DNA of 37,465 nucleotides from JAPHTQ01 sp050287105 (GCA_050287105.1 JBNKBG010000016.1:1-37465), one strand, 5' to 3'; shown: positions 23,292 to 31,702, numbered from the stretch's first letter. Made by a program: numbers and translations. The notes: generated by a model not told the origin, from the sequence alone.

Positions 23292-23317
23292 AAAAACCGG
23301 CCTCCAGGCCGGTTTTT
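23292..23317 (-). terminator. Strong bidirectional-looking terminator after grxD
   Basis: AAAAACCGGCCT pairs with AGGCCGGTTTTT (12 bp) around a two-base loop. It lies 25 bp past the grxD stop on minus, with a U-tract in that direction, and insulates the cytochrome promoter downstream. Confidence 0.85.
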
Positions 23318-23342
23318 CGTGACACTGTTCAACTTTCGCTAC

Positions 23343-23669
23343 CTAACTCGTGCTCTTCGCCGCAGCGTCCTGTAGCAACGGCTGCAACTCACCTTTCTGG
23401 TACATCTCCACCACAATATCGTGGCCGCCGATCAGCTCACCGTTGACATAGACCTGGGGAAAGGTCGGCCAATCCTGGTAGCGCGGCAGGTTCTCGAAAA
23501 CCTCAGGGTCTTCCAGCACATTGACGTAGGCAAACTCGACACCACTGGCCTGCAATACCTGTGCGGTACGGCTGGAGAAGCCGCACATGGGCATCTGTGG
23601 CGTGCCCTTCATGAAAATCACGATAGGGTTGTTCTTCACCATCCCATCGATACGTTGCAATACATCCAT
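23343..23669 (-). CDS. grxD: Monothiol glutaredoxin Grx4 type (GrxD)
   Basis: 108 residues. It has the single-cysteine active site CGFS (C29, in MPMCGFSSRTAQVL), glutathione-binding TFPQVYVNGELIGGHDIV, and the KGTPQMP entry loop. Such proteins carry a glutathione-ligated 2Fe-2S cluster and deliver or regulate Fe-S clusters with BolA partners in the cytoplasm. Length is normal. It lies 52 bp after the amidotransferase gene and is followed by a strong terminator, so it is the last gene of the minus-strand run that starts with hyuB. Confidence 0.93.
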   Translation of the reverse strand: MDVLQRIDGMVKNNPIVIFMKGTPQMPMCGFSSRTAQVLQASGVEFAYVNVLEDPEVFENLPRYQDWPTFPQVYVNGELIGGHDIVVEMYQKGELQPLLQDAAAKSTS

Positions 23670-23721
23670 CTTCTTCTCCCAGGTCTATGATGGCCTAAAC
23701 ATGGAGGTCAGCAGGGAAATA

Positions 23722-25521
23722 TCAACCCCCGCTGCCATCCACATTGCGTTGCAACCAGAGCTCTAACAGCGCCAGATGCCACAGTTTGGAGCCGCGCAGC
23801 CGGGTGAAGTGGGCCTCGTTATCCGGATCGGCGAGCAGCTTATCTACATAGACGCGATTAAACAGTCCACGGTTGCGGCAGGCCTGAGAATCGAGGATAT
23901 CGCGCATGAATTCGAGGAATTCACCACGCACGTATTTCAGCGCAGGCATGGGGAAGTAGCCCTTGGGCCGGTCGATCACCGCATCGGGGATCAGGCCGCG
24001 AGCGATCTGTTTCAATACGTACTTGTGATCGTTGCCGTCGGGGCCGAGTTTCATCGACGGTGGCATCGCCATCGCCAACTCCACCAGTTCGTGGTCAAGG
24101 AACGGCACCCGCGCCTCCAGCCCCCAGGCCATGGTCATGTTGTCGACCCGCTTCACCGGGTCGTCGACGATCAGAGTGGTGGCATCCATACGCAGCACCT
24201 TGTCCAGATACTCCTCGGCACCCGGCTCGGCCAGCAGTTCGCTGACCAGTGCTGAGGTATGGTCCTCGCCGCGATAGTCGGTACTCACTGTTTCCAGGAA
24301 TTCGCTATGTGACCGGTCGAAGTAGTGATGGGCGAAGCGCTCCAGGTCAGTGCCCTTCTCCTTCGCCATCAACGAGTACCAGAAGTAACCGGCAAAGACC
24401 TCATCGGCACCCTGACCGCTCTGCACCACCTTCACCTCCTGCGATACCCGTTCAGAGAGAAGATAGAAGGCCACCGCATCCTGGCCCACCATCGGTTCGG
24501 CCATCTGCGTCACCGCTTCGGGCAGGCGTTTGAGCACCTGATCGTTGGGAATGTGGTACTTGTGGTGACGGGTGTTGTACATCGCCACCACCTGATCCGA
24601 GAACTCAAACTCGCTGCCCTGCTCCTCCGGCTGATCCTCGAAGCCGATGGAGAAGGTGAGAATATCCTTCACCCCCTGCTCTGCCAGCAGTCCCACCAAC
24701 AACGACGAATCGAGCCCGCCGGAAAGCAGCACGCCCACCGGCACGTCGGCGATCTCCAGCCGCCGCTTCACCGAAGTCTTCAGCGCCTCATGGATCGCCT
24801 CAATCCACTCCGCCTCGCTCTTTGGCTGCGTGGGACGACAGGCGTAGAGCCGCCAGTAGGGCTGGGGCTCATGGAGACCGTTTAGATCCACACTCATGCT
24901 GTGACCGGGGCGCAACTTGCGCACGCCACTGAGAATGGTGCGCGGTGCCGGAACGACCCCGTGCAGGGTGAACTGGTGGTGCAGCGCTATCGGGTCGATG
25001 GAGGTATCCACACCTCCCGCAGCAAGCAATGACTGGATACTGGAGGCGAAGAGAAAGCGATTACCGCTCTGGCTGTAGTAGAGAGGTTTGATCCCGAGGC
25101 GGTCGCGGGCGAGGAACAGCCGCTGTCGGTGCATATCCCAGATGGCGAAGGCGAACATGCCCGTAAGCCGCTCCACGCACTGGTCGCCCCAGGCGGCGTA
25201 GGCCTTGAGGATCACCTCGGTGTCGCCATCGGAGACGAAGCGCTGGCCTTTGGCCTTCAACTCCTCGCGCAGTTCCGGGTAGTTGTAGATGGTGCCGTTG
25301 AAGACAATGACCAGCCCGTTATCGCTGTCCACCATCGGCTGATTGCCGCGTTCGGAAAGATCGATGATCGCCAGACGGCGGTGACCCAGTGCCACAGGGC
25401 CATCGGAGTAACTCCCCTCGTGGTCCGGGCCACGCCGCTCAAGACGCTTGAGCATCTGCCCCAACCGCCCCAGTTCCGACGGCTGACCATCGAAACGCAA
25501 TTCACCGCATATACCGCACAT
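23722..25521 (-). CDS. Asparagine synthase family amidotransferase (N-acetylglutaminylglutamine amidotransferase type)
   Basis: 599 residues. C2 after the initiator Met is the N-terminal nucleophile of a class II glutamine amidotransferase (MCGICGELRFDG). FNGTIYNYPELREEL and the GDTEVILKAY stretch complete the glutaminase half. The C-terminal synthase half has the PP-loop SGGLDSSLL, a GQGADEVFAGY motif and EARVPFLDHELVE. Sequence style and length fit the TIGR03104-like amidotransferases that make the osmoprotectant N-acetylglutaminylglutamine amide better than generic AsnB. The partner synthetase (ngg) and peptidase are not in this window, so the assignment is probable, not certain. It lies 12 bp after the BON lipoprotein gene. 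Confidence 0.85.
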   Translation of the reverse strand: MCGICGELRFDGQPSELGRLGQMLKRLERRGPDHEGSYSDGPVALGHRRLAIIDLSERGNQPMVDSDNGLVIVFNGTIYNYPELREELKAKGQRFVSDGDTEVILKAYAAWGDQCVERLTGMFAFAIWDMHRQRLFLARDRLGIKPLYYSQSGNRFLFASSIQSLLAAGGVDTSIDPIALHHQFTLHGVVPAPRTILSGVRKLRPGHSMSVDLNGLHEPQPYWRLYACRPTQPKSEAEWIEAIHEALKTSVKRRLEIADVPVGVLLSGGLDSSLLVGLLAEQGVKDILTFSIGFEDQPEEQGSEFEFSDQVVAMYNTRHHKYHIPNDQVLKRLPEAVTQMAEPMVGQDAVAFYLLSERVSQEVKVVQSGQGADEVFAGYFWYSLMAKEKGTDLERFAHHYFDRSHSEFLETVSTDYRGEDHTSALVSELLAEPGAEEYLDKVLRMDATTLIVDDPVKRVDNMTMAWGLEARVPFLDHELVELAMAMPPSMKLGPDGNDHKYVLKQIARGLIPDAVIDRPKGYFPMPALKYVRGEFLEFMRDILDSQACRNRGLFNRVYVDKLLADPDNEAHFTRLRGSKLWHLALLELWLQRNVDGSGG

Positions 25522-25533
25522 AGTACCTTTCCG

Positions 25534-25866
25534 TCAGGGGCGCAGGATGCGCAGGTTGTTGACTACCTGAGCCACGCCCTCGACCCGTCCGGCCAGTTGG
25601 CTGGCGCGAGAGGCCATGGCCGTGTTCTCCACTACGCCATTGAGAGTGACCACGCCATTGATGGTCGATACATCGATATTCATCGCCGAAACCGAGCGAT
25701 CCATCACCAGTAGGTCGGTCACCGCCGCGCTGATCTGGTTGTCCAGTCGCGCCTCGGCATAACTGCGCCCGTCGGCATTCTGCCCGCCCTGACCATAGCC
25801 ACTGCTCACCGCTGAGGCACAGCCGTAAAGCCCTGTCAGTAACACCACTATCCACAACCGCTTCAT
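25534..25866 (-). CDS. BON-domain lipoprotein
   Basis: 110 residues from the ATG at 25864-25866, which overlaps the hyuB stop as ATGA and is preceded by GGGGA; longer frames upstream run inside hyuB. A lipoprotein signal ends in LYGC (C16 lipidated). After a Gly/Ser/Gln-rich linker a BON domain covers residues about 42-108 (EARLDNQISAAVTDLLVMD ... VSTINGVVTLNGVVENTAMASRASQLAGRVEGVAQVVNNLRI). BON proteins bind phospholipid or the envelope in the periplasm, for example OsmY and DolP types, and are often osmotic-stress related. That fits a downstream osmolyte amidotransferase. Confidence 0.87.
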   Translation of the reverse strand: MKRLWIVVLLTGLYGCASAVSSGYGQGGQNADGRSYAEARLDNQISAAVTDLLVMDRSVSAMNIDVSTINGVVTLNGVVENTAMASRASQLAGRVEGVAQVVNNLRILRP

Positions 25867-27401
25867 CGTCTGTTTCCCCATGCTCCGCCGCCAGGAGTGG
25901 CGACAGTTAAACGATCCCCGGCCTGTACCGGGACATTGCACTTGCCTGGTAACACCTTGCCATTGAGTCGATTCTCGCCCGGCTGACCGGCACCGCCGCC
26001 CATCACGCCCCAGGGGGCGTGACGACGTCGCTCGGTCAGCAGGGTCACCTCCGCCGGGGCGAGAAATTCGAATTCACGTACCAACCCGTCGCCGCCGCGA
26101 CGCACGCCCTCGCCGCCGGACCCGCAGCGCACCGCATAGCGACGCAGGCGCAGCGGGTAGTTCATCTCCAGCACCTCGATGGGAGTGTTGAGGGTGTTGG
26201 TCATATGGGTCTGCAACGCCGACAGGCCGCCGCCGTTTTGACCCGCGCCCATGCCGCCGCCCATCGTCTCATAATAGTCCCACTTGCCCGCGCCGCCCGG
26301 CTCACCTCTGGCCCCCATCGCCAGATTGTTCATCGAACCATGGCTTGCCGCCGGGATCGCCTCGGGCAGCGCCTGACCCAGCGCGCCACAGATCACGTCG
26401 ACCACCCGGGTCGAGGTCTCCACGTTACCCGCCGCCACCGCCGCCGGACGCTCGGCGTTAAGCAGGCAGCCCTTTGGCGCATTGAGGGTGATGGGGCGGA
26501 AGGCACCGGCACAGGCGGGGGTCTGCACCGGCATCAGGCAACGGAAGACGTAATAGACCGCCGCCGCCGCAACCGGCAGGGGGCAATTGACGTTACCCGC
26601 AGTCTGCGGGGCGGTGCCGGAGAAATCGACATGAATAGTGCCGCGGCTTACCTGCACCGTGGCAGTAATGGCCAGATCGACATTGCCCAAACCGTCGTCA
26701 TCGAGGTAATCGGTAAAGCGGTATTCGCCATCGGGGATATCGGCCAGCGCCGCGCGGGCCAGCCGCTCGGCGTAGCCGTTCAGCTCCACCAGCGCTTCAC
26801 CGTACTGCTTCCGGCCCAATGCCTGTACCAGTTCACCCAGCCTGGCCAGACCGCTACGGTTGGCACTCATCTGTGCCGCGAAGTCACCCTGCAGACCATG
26901 GTTACCGCCGCCAATATTATCCAGCAACGCTTCGTCCAGTTTGCCACCCTGCACCAACCGGGTCGGCGGGATCACGATTCCCTCCTCTTCCAGTGTGCGG
27001 GAGATGGGCATGGAGCCGGGGGCATTGCCACCGATATCAGCGTGGTGGGCACGATTGGCGACGAAACCGCAGAGCGTGTGGTCGATAAACAGCGGTGCGA
27101 TCACGGTGACATCGGGCAGGTGGGTTCCGCCCAGGTAGGGGTCGTTGAGTACCACCATGTCGCCCTCGGCCCAGTCGAGGCGGCCGACGATATCGCGCAT
27201 GGCATAGGCCATGCTGCCCAGGTGTACCGGGATATGTGCCGCCTGGGCGCACAGCTCACCGGCGGCGTCGAACACGGCGCAGGAGAAATCGAGACGATCG
27301 CGGATATTGGGCGAGAAGGCACTGCGTCGCAGCACCGCCCCCATTTCATCGCACACCGCCTCGATACGGCTGGCAAAGAGACTCAGTTCAATCGCATCCA
27401 T
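25863..27401 (-). CDS. HyuB-type hydantoinase B/oxoprolinase family protein
   Basis: 512 residues, usual size for HyuB subunits. The family sequence is clear: ELSLFASRIEAVCDEMGAVLRRSAFSPNIRDRLDFSCAVFD, then DPYLGGTHLPDVTVIAPLF, HHADIGGNAPGSMP and the C-terminal GGEGVRRGGDG-VREFEFLAP. HyuB works with HyuA in ATP-dependent opening of hydantoin or 5-oxoproline rings, or in acetone-carboxylase-like complexes. No hyuA lies on either side in the window; the other neighbour is divergent. It starts a four-gene minus-strand run (hyuB-BON-amidotransferase-grxD) and overlaps the BON start by four bases. The amide-forming context hints at cyclic glutamine or oxoproline chemistry, but that is inference. 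Confidence 0.9.
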   Translation of the reverse strand: MDAIELSLFASRIEAVCDEMGAVLRRSAFSPNIRDRLDFSCAVFDAAGELCAQAAHIPVHLGSMAYAMRDIVGRLDWAEGDMVVLNDPYLGGTHLPDVTVIAPLFIDHTLCGFVANRAHHADIGGNAPGSMPISRTLEEEGIVIPPTRLVQGGKLDEALLDNIGGGNHGLQGDFAAQMSANRSGLARLGELVQALGRKQYGEALVELNGYAERLARAALADIPDGEYRFTDYLDDDGLGNVDLAITATVQVSRGTIHVDFSGTAPQTAGNVNCPLPVAAAAVYYVFRCLMPVQTPACAGAFRPITLNAPKGCLLNAERPAAVAAGNVETSTRVVDVICGALGQALPEAIPAASHGSMNNLAMGARGEPGGAGKWDYYETMGGGMGAGQNGGGLSALQTHMTNTLNTPIEVLEMNYPLRLRRYAVRCGSGGEGVRRGGDGLVREFEFLAPAEVTLLTERRRHAPWGVMGGGAGQPGENRLNGKVLPGKCNVPVQAGDRLTVATPGGGAWGNRR

Positions 27402-27561
27402 AGCGCGCCATCATAGCAAAGCGGTGGTGGAAAACAGCAGTAGTGATAACCCTGTTCGACACAGGGACTTCATTGCTTTGCAAAAAATAACCGCCACTAT
27501 CTGTAAGGAACAGGGAGCGGTTACGACTATTCAGCAAGACCGGCACCGAGGAGGAACAGAG

Positions 27562-27921
27562 ATGCAGCGAGAGATCGATTTCCATAAACGCAAAATTGCC
27601 CTCTCCCTTAGCGATTCTGCTGAGAAGGCACTGGCACAACGCAGCACGCCGCTGCTGGCGGAAATGGAGCTCTATTTCAGTTGCCTGATCCGCAAGGCGG
27701 TGCGCTTTAGTGACGGTGACAACGGCGTGGCGATCAGCGACAAACTGACGCTACGTTTCCGTCCGGTGATGACCCAACACTGTGGCCTCGACTACGAGGG
27801 AGACGAGCCTCCATTAACGGACTTCCCCATCAGCAATGAGGAACGCTACATCCCCCACTGGTTGAAGATCGATTATCGCCACGGCCAGTGGCTCGGTGAA
27901 TTTGGCTACGCTAAGGGGTAA
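27562..27921 (+). CDS. Conserved hypothetical protein upstream of msrPQ
   Basis: 119 residues from the ATG at 27562-27564, which has GAGGAGG just upstream; a much longer open frame upstream lies antisense to hyuB and is not credible. The sequence starts MQREIDFHKRKIALSLSDSAEKALAQRSTPLLAEMELYFSCLIRKAVRF and later has a short strand set (VAISDKLTLRFRPVMTQHCGLDYEG) and YIPHWLKIDYRHGQWLGEFGYAKG. One CxxxxxxxxH-like Cys/His scatter exists, without a clear motif. No signal peptide or membrane span. It is three bases before msrP, so translated in step with it. Function unknown; a link to MsrPQ assembly or regulation is possible. Confidence 0.75.
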   Translation: MQREIDFHKRKIALSLSDSAEKALAQRSTPLLAEMELYFSCLIRKAVRFSDGDNGVAISDKLTLRFRPVMTQHCGLDYEGDEPPLTDFPISNEERYIPHWLKIDYRHGQWLGEFGYAKG

Positions 27922-27924
27922 AAA

Positions 27925-28872
27925 ATGCTTATCAAAAAATCCAGCGACATCCTCCCTTCCGAAATCACTCCGGAAGCGATCTACAATGAACGCCGCCGCT
28001 TTCTCGGTATGGTCGCGATCACCGCAGGCACCCTGCTCTGGCCCGGGTTGAGCGCCATGGCAAAACCCATCGACGGGCAACGCTTCAGCGCGCAGAAAAA
28101 AGGCCCTTTCGCCACCGACGAAAAACAGAACAGCTACGAAGAGATCACCAGCTACAACAACTTCTATGAATTCGGCACCAGCAAAACCGCCCCGGCACGT
28201 AATGCCCACACCCTGACCACCGATCCCTGGTCGGTCACGATTGAAGGTGAGGCGGAGGTCACCGGCCGGTTCAGCCTGGAAGAGATACTCAAACCGCACG
28301 CCTTCGAAGAACGCATCTACCGTCTCCGCTGTGTCGAAGGCTGGTCCATGGTGATCCCCTGGGTCGGCTTCCCGCTGGGCGATCTATTGAAACGCTTCAA
28401 GCCCACCAGCAGGGCAAAATACGTGGAGTTCACCACCCTCTATCGCCCTGAAGAGATGTCGGGTCAGCGCAGCCGTGTCCTCGACTGGCCCTACGTGGAG
28501 GGACTGCGCATGGACGAGGCGATGCACCCGTTGACCATCCTTGCCGTCGGCCTCTACGGCAAAGTGCTACCGAACCAGAACGGCGCACCGTTGCGTCTGG
28601 TGGTGCCGTGGAAGTACGGTTTCAAAAGCATCAAGTCGATCGTCAAAATCAACTTCCGCGAAACCATGCCGGAGACCACCTGGCATCTGGCCAACCCGGG
28701 CGAATACGGCTTCTACTCCAACGTCAATCCGGCGGTGGATCATCCACGCTGGAGCCAGAAACGGGAACGTCGTATCGGTGAGTTCCTTAAACGAAAAACT
28801 TTGCCGTTTAATGGTTATGCGGATCAGGTTGCCGAGCTCTATACGGGAATGGATTTAAAGAAATTCTTTTAA
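27925..28872 (+). CDS. msrP: Periplasmic methionine-sulfoxide reductase catalytic subunit MsrP
   Basis: 315-residue molybdopterin enzyme (YedY family) that reduces methionine sulfoxide in periplasmic proteins with electrons from MsrQ. A Tat signal is present (NERRRFLGMVAIT, residues 21-33; cleavage near AMA/KP). The molybdenum-ligating cysteine is C136 in YRLRCVEGWSMVIPWVGFPL. Cofactor-loop and surface motifs (VEGLRMDEAMHPLTILAVGLYG, PNQNGAPLRLVVPWKYGFKSIKSI) are intact. Length is normal. Its SD overlaps the end of the preceding small gene (AAGGGGTAAAA before ATG), indicating coupling. msrQ follows after 84 bp. Confidence 0.94.
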   Translation: MLIKKSSDILPSEITPEAIYNERRRFLGMVAITAGTLLWPGLSAMAKPIDGQRFSAQKKGPFATDEKQNSYEEITSYNNFYEFGTSKTAPARNAHTLTTDPWSVTIEGEAEVTGRFSLEEILKPHAFEERIYRLRCVEGWSMVIPWVGFPLGDLLKRFKPTSRAKYVEFTTLYRPEEMSGQRSRVLDWPYVEGLRMDEAMHPLTILAVGLYGKVLPNQNGAPLRLVVPWKYGFKSIKSIVKINFRETMPETTWHLANPGEYGFYSNVNPAVDHPRWSQKRERRIGEFLKRKTLPFNGYADQVAELYTGMDLKKFF

Positions 28873-28877
28873 CTGAA

Positions 28878-28946
28878 GGTTACAGGTTGCAGGTGTCAGG
28901 CAAACCCTCTGCTCCACCTGTTACCTGCAACCTGTTACCTGCAACC
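28878..28946 (+). repeat. Inverted and tandem repeats between msrP and msrQ
   Basis: A 17-nt arm at 28878-28894 (GGTTACAGG ...) matches the reverse complement of 28923-28939 at 16 of 17 positions. The right side is itself a tandem repeat of the 14-mer ACCTGTTACCTGCA (28916-28929 and 28930-28943). In RNA this forms a long hairpin just before the msrQ start, without a T-run. Confidence 0.65.
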
Positions 28947-28956
28947 TTTCTATGAA

Positions 28957-29562
28957 ATGAAAAACATCTCAAAACAATTAAAACCCATCGTATTCACAAC
29001 CGCCCTGCTCCCCCTGGCGTGGCTGGTCTACGCCGCCCTGACCGACAATCTCGGTGCCAATCCTATCGAGGCGTTCACCCGCGGTCTTGGCGACTGGGCG
29101 CTGCGCTTTCTGCTGCTGACTCTGCTGGCCACCCCACTGCGCCGTGCTATGGGCTGGAGCTGGCCGATAATGTACCGGCGCATGCTCGGGCTCTACGCCT
29201 TCTTCTACGCCACCCTGCATCTTTGCAGTTACATCGTGCTGGACCAGTTTTTCTACTGGCCTGACATCTGGGCTGACATCATCAAGCGCCCCTTCATCAC
29301 CGTAGGAATGGTGAGCTTCCTTCTGCTGATCCCGTTGGCGGCCACTTCAAACAGGTACAGTTTTCGCCGCCTGGGCAGAAACTGGCAGCGACTCCACCGC
29401 CTGGTCTACTTCATCACCGCTGGCGTCATCCTGCACTTTTTCATGATGCAGAAAGTCACCACCATGGAAACCATCAGCTATCTCTTCATCTTCATTTTGC
29501 TGATGTTAGCCAGACTACCTGCACGCTGGTTTTACGCCCGTGATAACAATTCGTACCCATAA
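28957..29562 (+). CDS. msrQ: Heme-binding membrane subunit MsrQ of the methionine-sulfoxide reductase
   Basis: 201-residue, six-span b-type heme protein (YedZ family) that feeds quinol electrons to MsrP. Heme-ligand histidines in the expected places are H88 (YATLHLCSY), H147 (QRLHRLVY) and H160 (VILHFFM). Further conserved: TLLATPLRRAM, RRMLGLYAFFYATLH and WQRLHRLVYF. The ATG stands after the hairpin repeat; no good SD is visible (TTTCTATGAA before ATG), so translation may depend on the leader structure. Operon with msrP. Confidence 0.92.
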   Translation: MKNISKQLKPIVFTTALLPLAWLVYAALTDNLGANPIEAFTRGLGDWALRFLLLTLLATPLRRAMGWSWPIMYRRMLGLYAFFYATLHLCSYIVLDQFFYWPDIWADIIKRPFITVGMVSFLLLIPLAATSNRYSFRRLGRNWQRLHRLVYFITAGVILHFFMMQKVTTMETISYLFIFILLMLARLPARWFYARDNNSYP

Positions 29563-29639
29563 TCATGACTCAATACTCTGCTGAAGCTTGAATTCCCAGG
29601 GATCACCGACCACATTCAGGGTCTGGCTATACAGAAGGG

Positions 29640-29666
29640 TTGAAAATCGTCATTCTTTACTAAATA
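29640..29666 (+). promoter_or_regulatory. Possible sodB promoter
   Basis: TTGAAA (29640-29645) and TAAATA (29661-29666) with a 15-bp spacer in the 213-bp gap before sodB. The short spacing makes it doubtful; no clear Fur box was seen. Confidence 0.25.
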
Positions 29667-29775
29667 TGTTGGTTATTGGGGCCGCATCCATGCGCTCCAC
29701 TGCTATTAGGCCACCACCGACTTATTGTTTTAACCTTATTCAGGTTTCAACACTTTGAAAAACAAGGAGTAACAC

Positions 29776-30360
29776 ATGAGCTTTGAACTGCCGGCCCTCC
29801 CCTTTGAGGGCAATGCCCTGGAACCCCATATTTCTGCCGAGACCCTTTCGTTCCATCACGGCAAGCATCACGCCACCTATGTGACCAACCTGAATAACCT
29901 GGTCCCTGGCACCGAGTTTGAAGGCAAGAGCCTGGAAGAGATCATCACCAGCGCCCCGGCTGGCGGCGTGTTTAACAACGCGGCGCAGATCTGGAACCAC
30001 ACCTTCTACTGGAACAGCCTCAGCCCCAACGGCGGCGGTGAGCCGAGCGGTGCCCTGGCCGATGCGATCAACAAGGCCTTCGGCTCCTTTGCCGCGTTCA
30101 AGGAGAAGTTCAGCACCTCCGCTGCCACCAACTTCGGTTCCGGTTGGACCTGGCTGGTGAAGAACGCCGACGGCTCTGTCGAGATCGTCAACACCTCCAA
30201 CGCTGGCTGTCCGCTGACCGATGGCAAGACCCCGCTGCTGACCTGCGACGTCTGGGAGCATGCCTACTACGTCGACTACCGCAACGCTCGCCCGAAATAT
30301 GTCGAGGCGTTCTGGAACCTGGCCAACTGGGATTTTGCGGCACAAAACTACGGCGCCTAA
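29776..30360 (+). CDS. sodB: Iron superoxide dismutase
   Basis: 194 residues, cytoplasmic Fe-type SOD dismutating superoxide. Metal ligands are H27 (FHHGKHH), H75 (IWNHTFYWN), D158 and H162 (DVWEHAYYVDYRN). The AAQIWNH (Q71) and the C-terminal AFWNLANWDF pattern mark the Fe rather than Mn branch. Length is normal. AAGGAG precedes the ATG. It is a single transcript, with a T-tailed hairpin at 30444-30470. Confidence 0.94.
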   Translation: MSFELPALPFEGNALEPHISAETLSFHHGKHHATYVTNLNNLVPGTEFEGKSLEEIITSAPAGGVFNNAAQIWNHTFYWNSLSPNGGGEPSGALADAINKAFGSFAAFKEKFSTSAATNFGSGWTWLVKNADGSVEIVNTSNAGCPLTDGKTPLLTCDVWEHAYYVDYRNARPKYVEAFWNLANWDFAAQNYGA

Positions 30361-30377
30361 GACGCGGAAATACCCGT

Positions 30378-30410
30378 AAAAAAGCCCGCCTGGCATTTGC
30401 CTGACGGGCT
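30378..30410 (-). terminator. Hairpin with U-tract in the minus direction
   Basis: AGCCCG 30383-30388 pairs with CGGGCT 30405-30410, plus an inner GGC/GCC. The A-run lies on the 5' side (plus), so it would terminate minus-strand transcription although both neighbouring genes are plus. It may block antisense transcription into sodB. Confidence 0.45.
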
Positions 30411-30443
30411 GGTCGGGGGTAGAATCCGCTGTTCGGTGGAAAT

Positions 30444-30470
30444 GGCAGTCTCACACGGGACTGCCTTTTT
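30444..30470 (+). terminator. Rho-independent terminator after sodB
   Basis: GGCAGTC 30444-30450 pairs with GACTGCC 30459-30465, followed by TTTTTCGTTTT on plus. It lies 84 bp past the sodB stop and 33 bp before argD. Confidence 0.8.
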
Positions 30471-30502
30471 CGTTTTCTGGTGATACCGTTTTGTAGTGGA
30501 CT

Positions 30503-31687
30503 ATGCCGAACACACTGATGACAACCTATGCACGCCAACCTGTAACCTTCGCCAAAGGCGACGGCTGCTGGTTGTGGGACACCGACGGCAACAAGTACCT
30601 GGATGCGGTCAGCGGCATTGCCGTGTGCAACCTGGGTCACGCACACCCGGCGGTTACCGCTGCACTGTGCGAACAGGCCGGCACGCTGGTGCACACCTCC
30701 AATCTTTACGGCATCGCTAACCAGCAGACTCTGGCGGATCGCCTCACCGCTATCGCCGGTATGGATCGCGCCTTCTTCTGCAACTCCGGTGCCGAAGCCA
30801 ACGAAGCAGCCATCAAGCTGGCACGTCTCTACGGCCACAAGAAGGGCATCGACACCCCCACCATTATCGTCATGGAAAACAGTTTCCACGGCCGTACCCT
30901 GGCGACCCTCAGTGCCACCGGCAACCGCAAGGTGCAGGCCGGGTTTGAGCCGCTGGTCAGCGGGTTCCTGCGCGTTCCGTATAACGATCTGGAAGCGGTA
31001 GAAACCGTTGCCAAGAATAATCCCTCCGTGGTTGCGGTACTGGTCGAACCGGTACAGGGCGAAGGCGGCGTTAACGTGCCCCAGGAAAAATATCTCAGCG
31101 CCCTGCGTGTACTCTGCGACAAGCACGGCTGGCTGCTGATGCTGGACGAGATCCAGACCGGCATGGGCCGTAGCGGTCGCATGTTCGCCTACCAGCACGA
31201 AGATTTCAGCCCCGACGTGATGAGCGTGGCCAAGGGCCTGGGTAACGGCATGCCCATCGGCGCCTGCCTCGCCCGTGGTGAAGCGGCCGAGCTGTTCCAG
31301 CCGGGCAACCACGGCACTACCTTCGGTGGCAATCCGCTGGCCTGCTCCGCAGCGCTGGCGGTGATCGACACCCTGGAAAAAGCGTCGCTGGTACAACGGG
31401 CTGAAGAGCTGGGCCTGCGCCTGCTCACCGCCTTTGAACTGGCGCTGGGTGATCAGGAATACATTAATGACATTCGTGGCCTGGGCCTGCTGATCGGTAT
31501 CGAACTGGATCGCCCCTGCACCGAACTGGTGAGCATGGCGCTGGCTCGTGGCCTGCTGATCAACGTCACCGCGAGTAATACCATTCGCCTGTTGCCACCA
31601 CTGGTGATGAGCGACGAAGAAGCGGACAGCCTGGTACACGGCGTTACTGAACTGGTCACCGAGTTTGTGGCCCAATCTGCAAAGTAA
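30503..31687 (+). CDS. argD: Acetylornithine/succinyldiaminopimelate aminotransferase
   Basis: 394-residue class III PLP aminotransferase converting N-acetylglutamate semialdehyde to N-acetylornithine (arginine synthesis), often also used in lysine synthesis. PLP lysine K244 (SVAKGLGNGMP), D215 (LLMLDEIQTGMGRSG), phosphate-loop NSGAEANEAAIKLAR and SFHGRTLATLSATGN are all present. Length is normal. An in-frame ATG five codons later is a possible alternative start. It is followed by argF after 15 bp, giving an argD-argF unit. Confidence 0.93.
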   Translation: MPNTLMTTYARQPVTFAKGDGCWLWDTDGNKYLDAVSGIAVCNLGHAHPAVTAALCEQAGTLVHTSNLYGIANQQTLADRLTAIAGMDRAFFCNSGAEANEAAIKLARLYGHKKGIDTPTIIVMENSFHGRTLATLSATGNRKVQAGFEPLVSGFLRVPYNDLEAVETVAKNNPSVVAVLVEPVQGEGGVNVPQEKYLSALRVLCDKHGWLLMLDEIQTGMGRSGRMFAYQHEDFSPDVMSVAKGLGNGMPIGACLARGEAAELFQPGNHGTTFGGNPLACSAALAVIDTLEKASLVQRAEELGLRLLTAFELALGDQEYINDIRGLGLLIGIELDRPCTELVSMALARGLLINVTASNTIRLLPPLVMSDEEADSLVHGVTELVTEFVAQSAK

Positions 31688-31702
31688 TTCAGGACCGGTG
31701 AC

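Noticed and set aside
27211..27561. Upstream extension of the 27562 gene, open for another 117 codons.
   Set aside because: It lies antisense to hyuB, and a strong SD marks the ATG at 27562.
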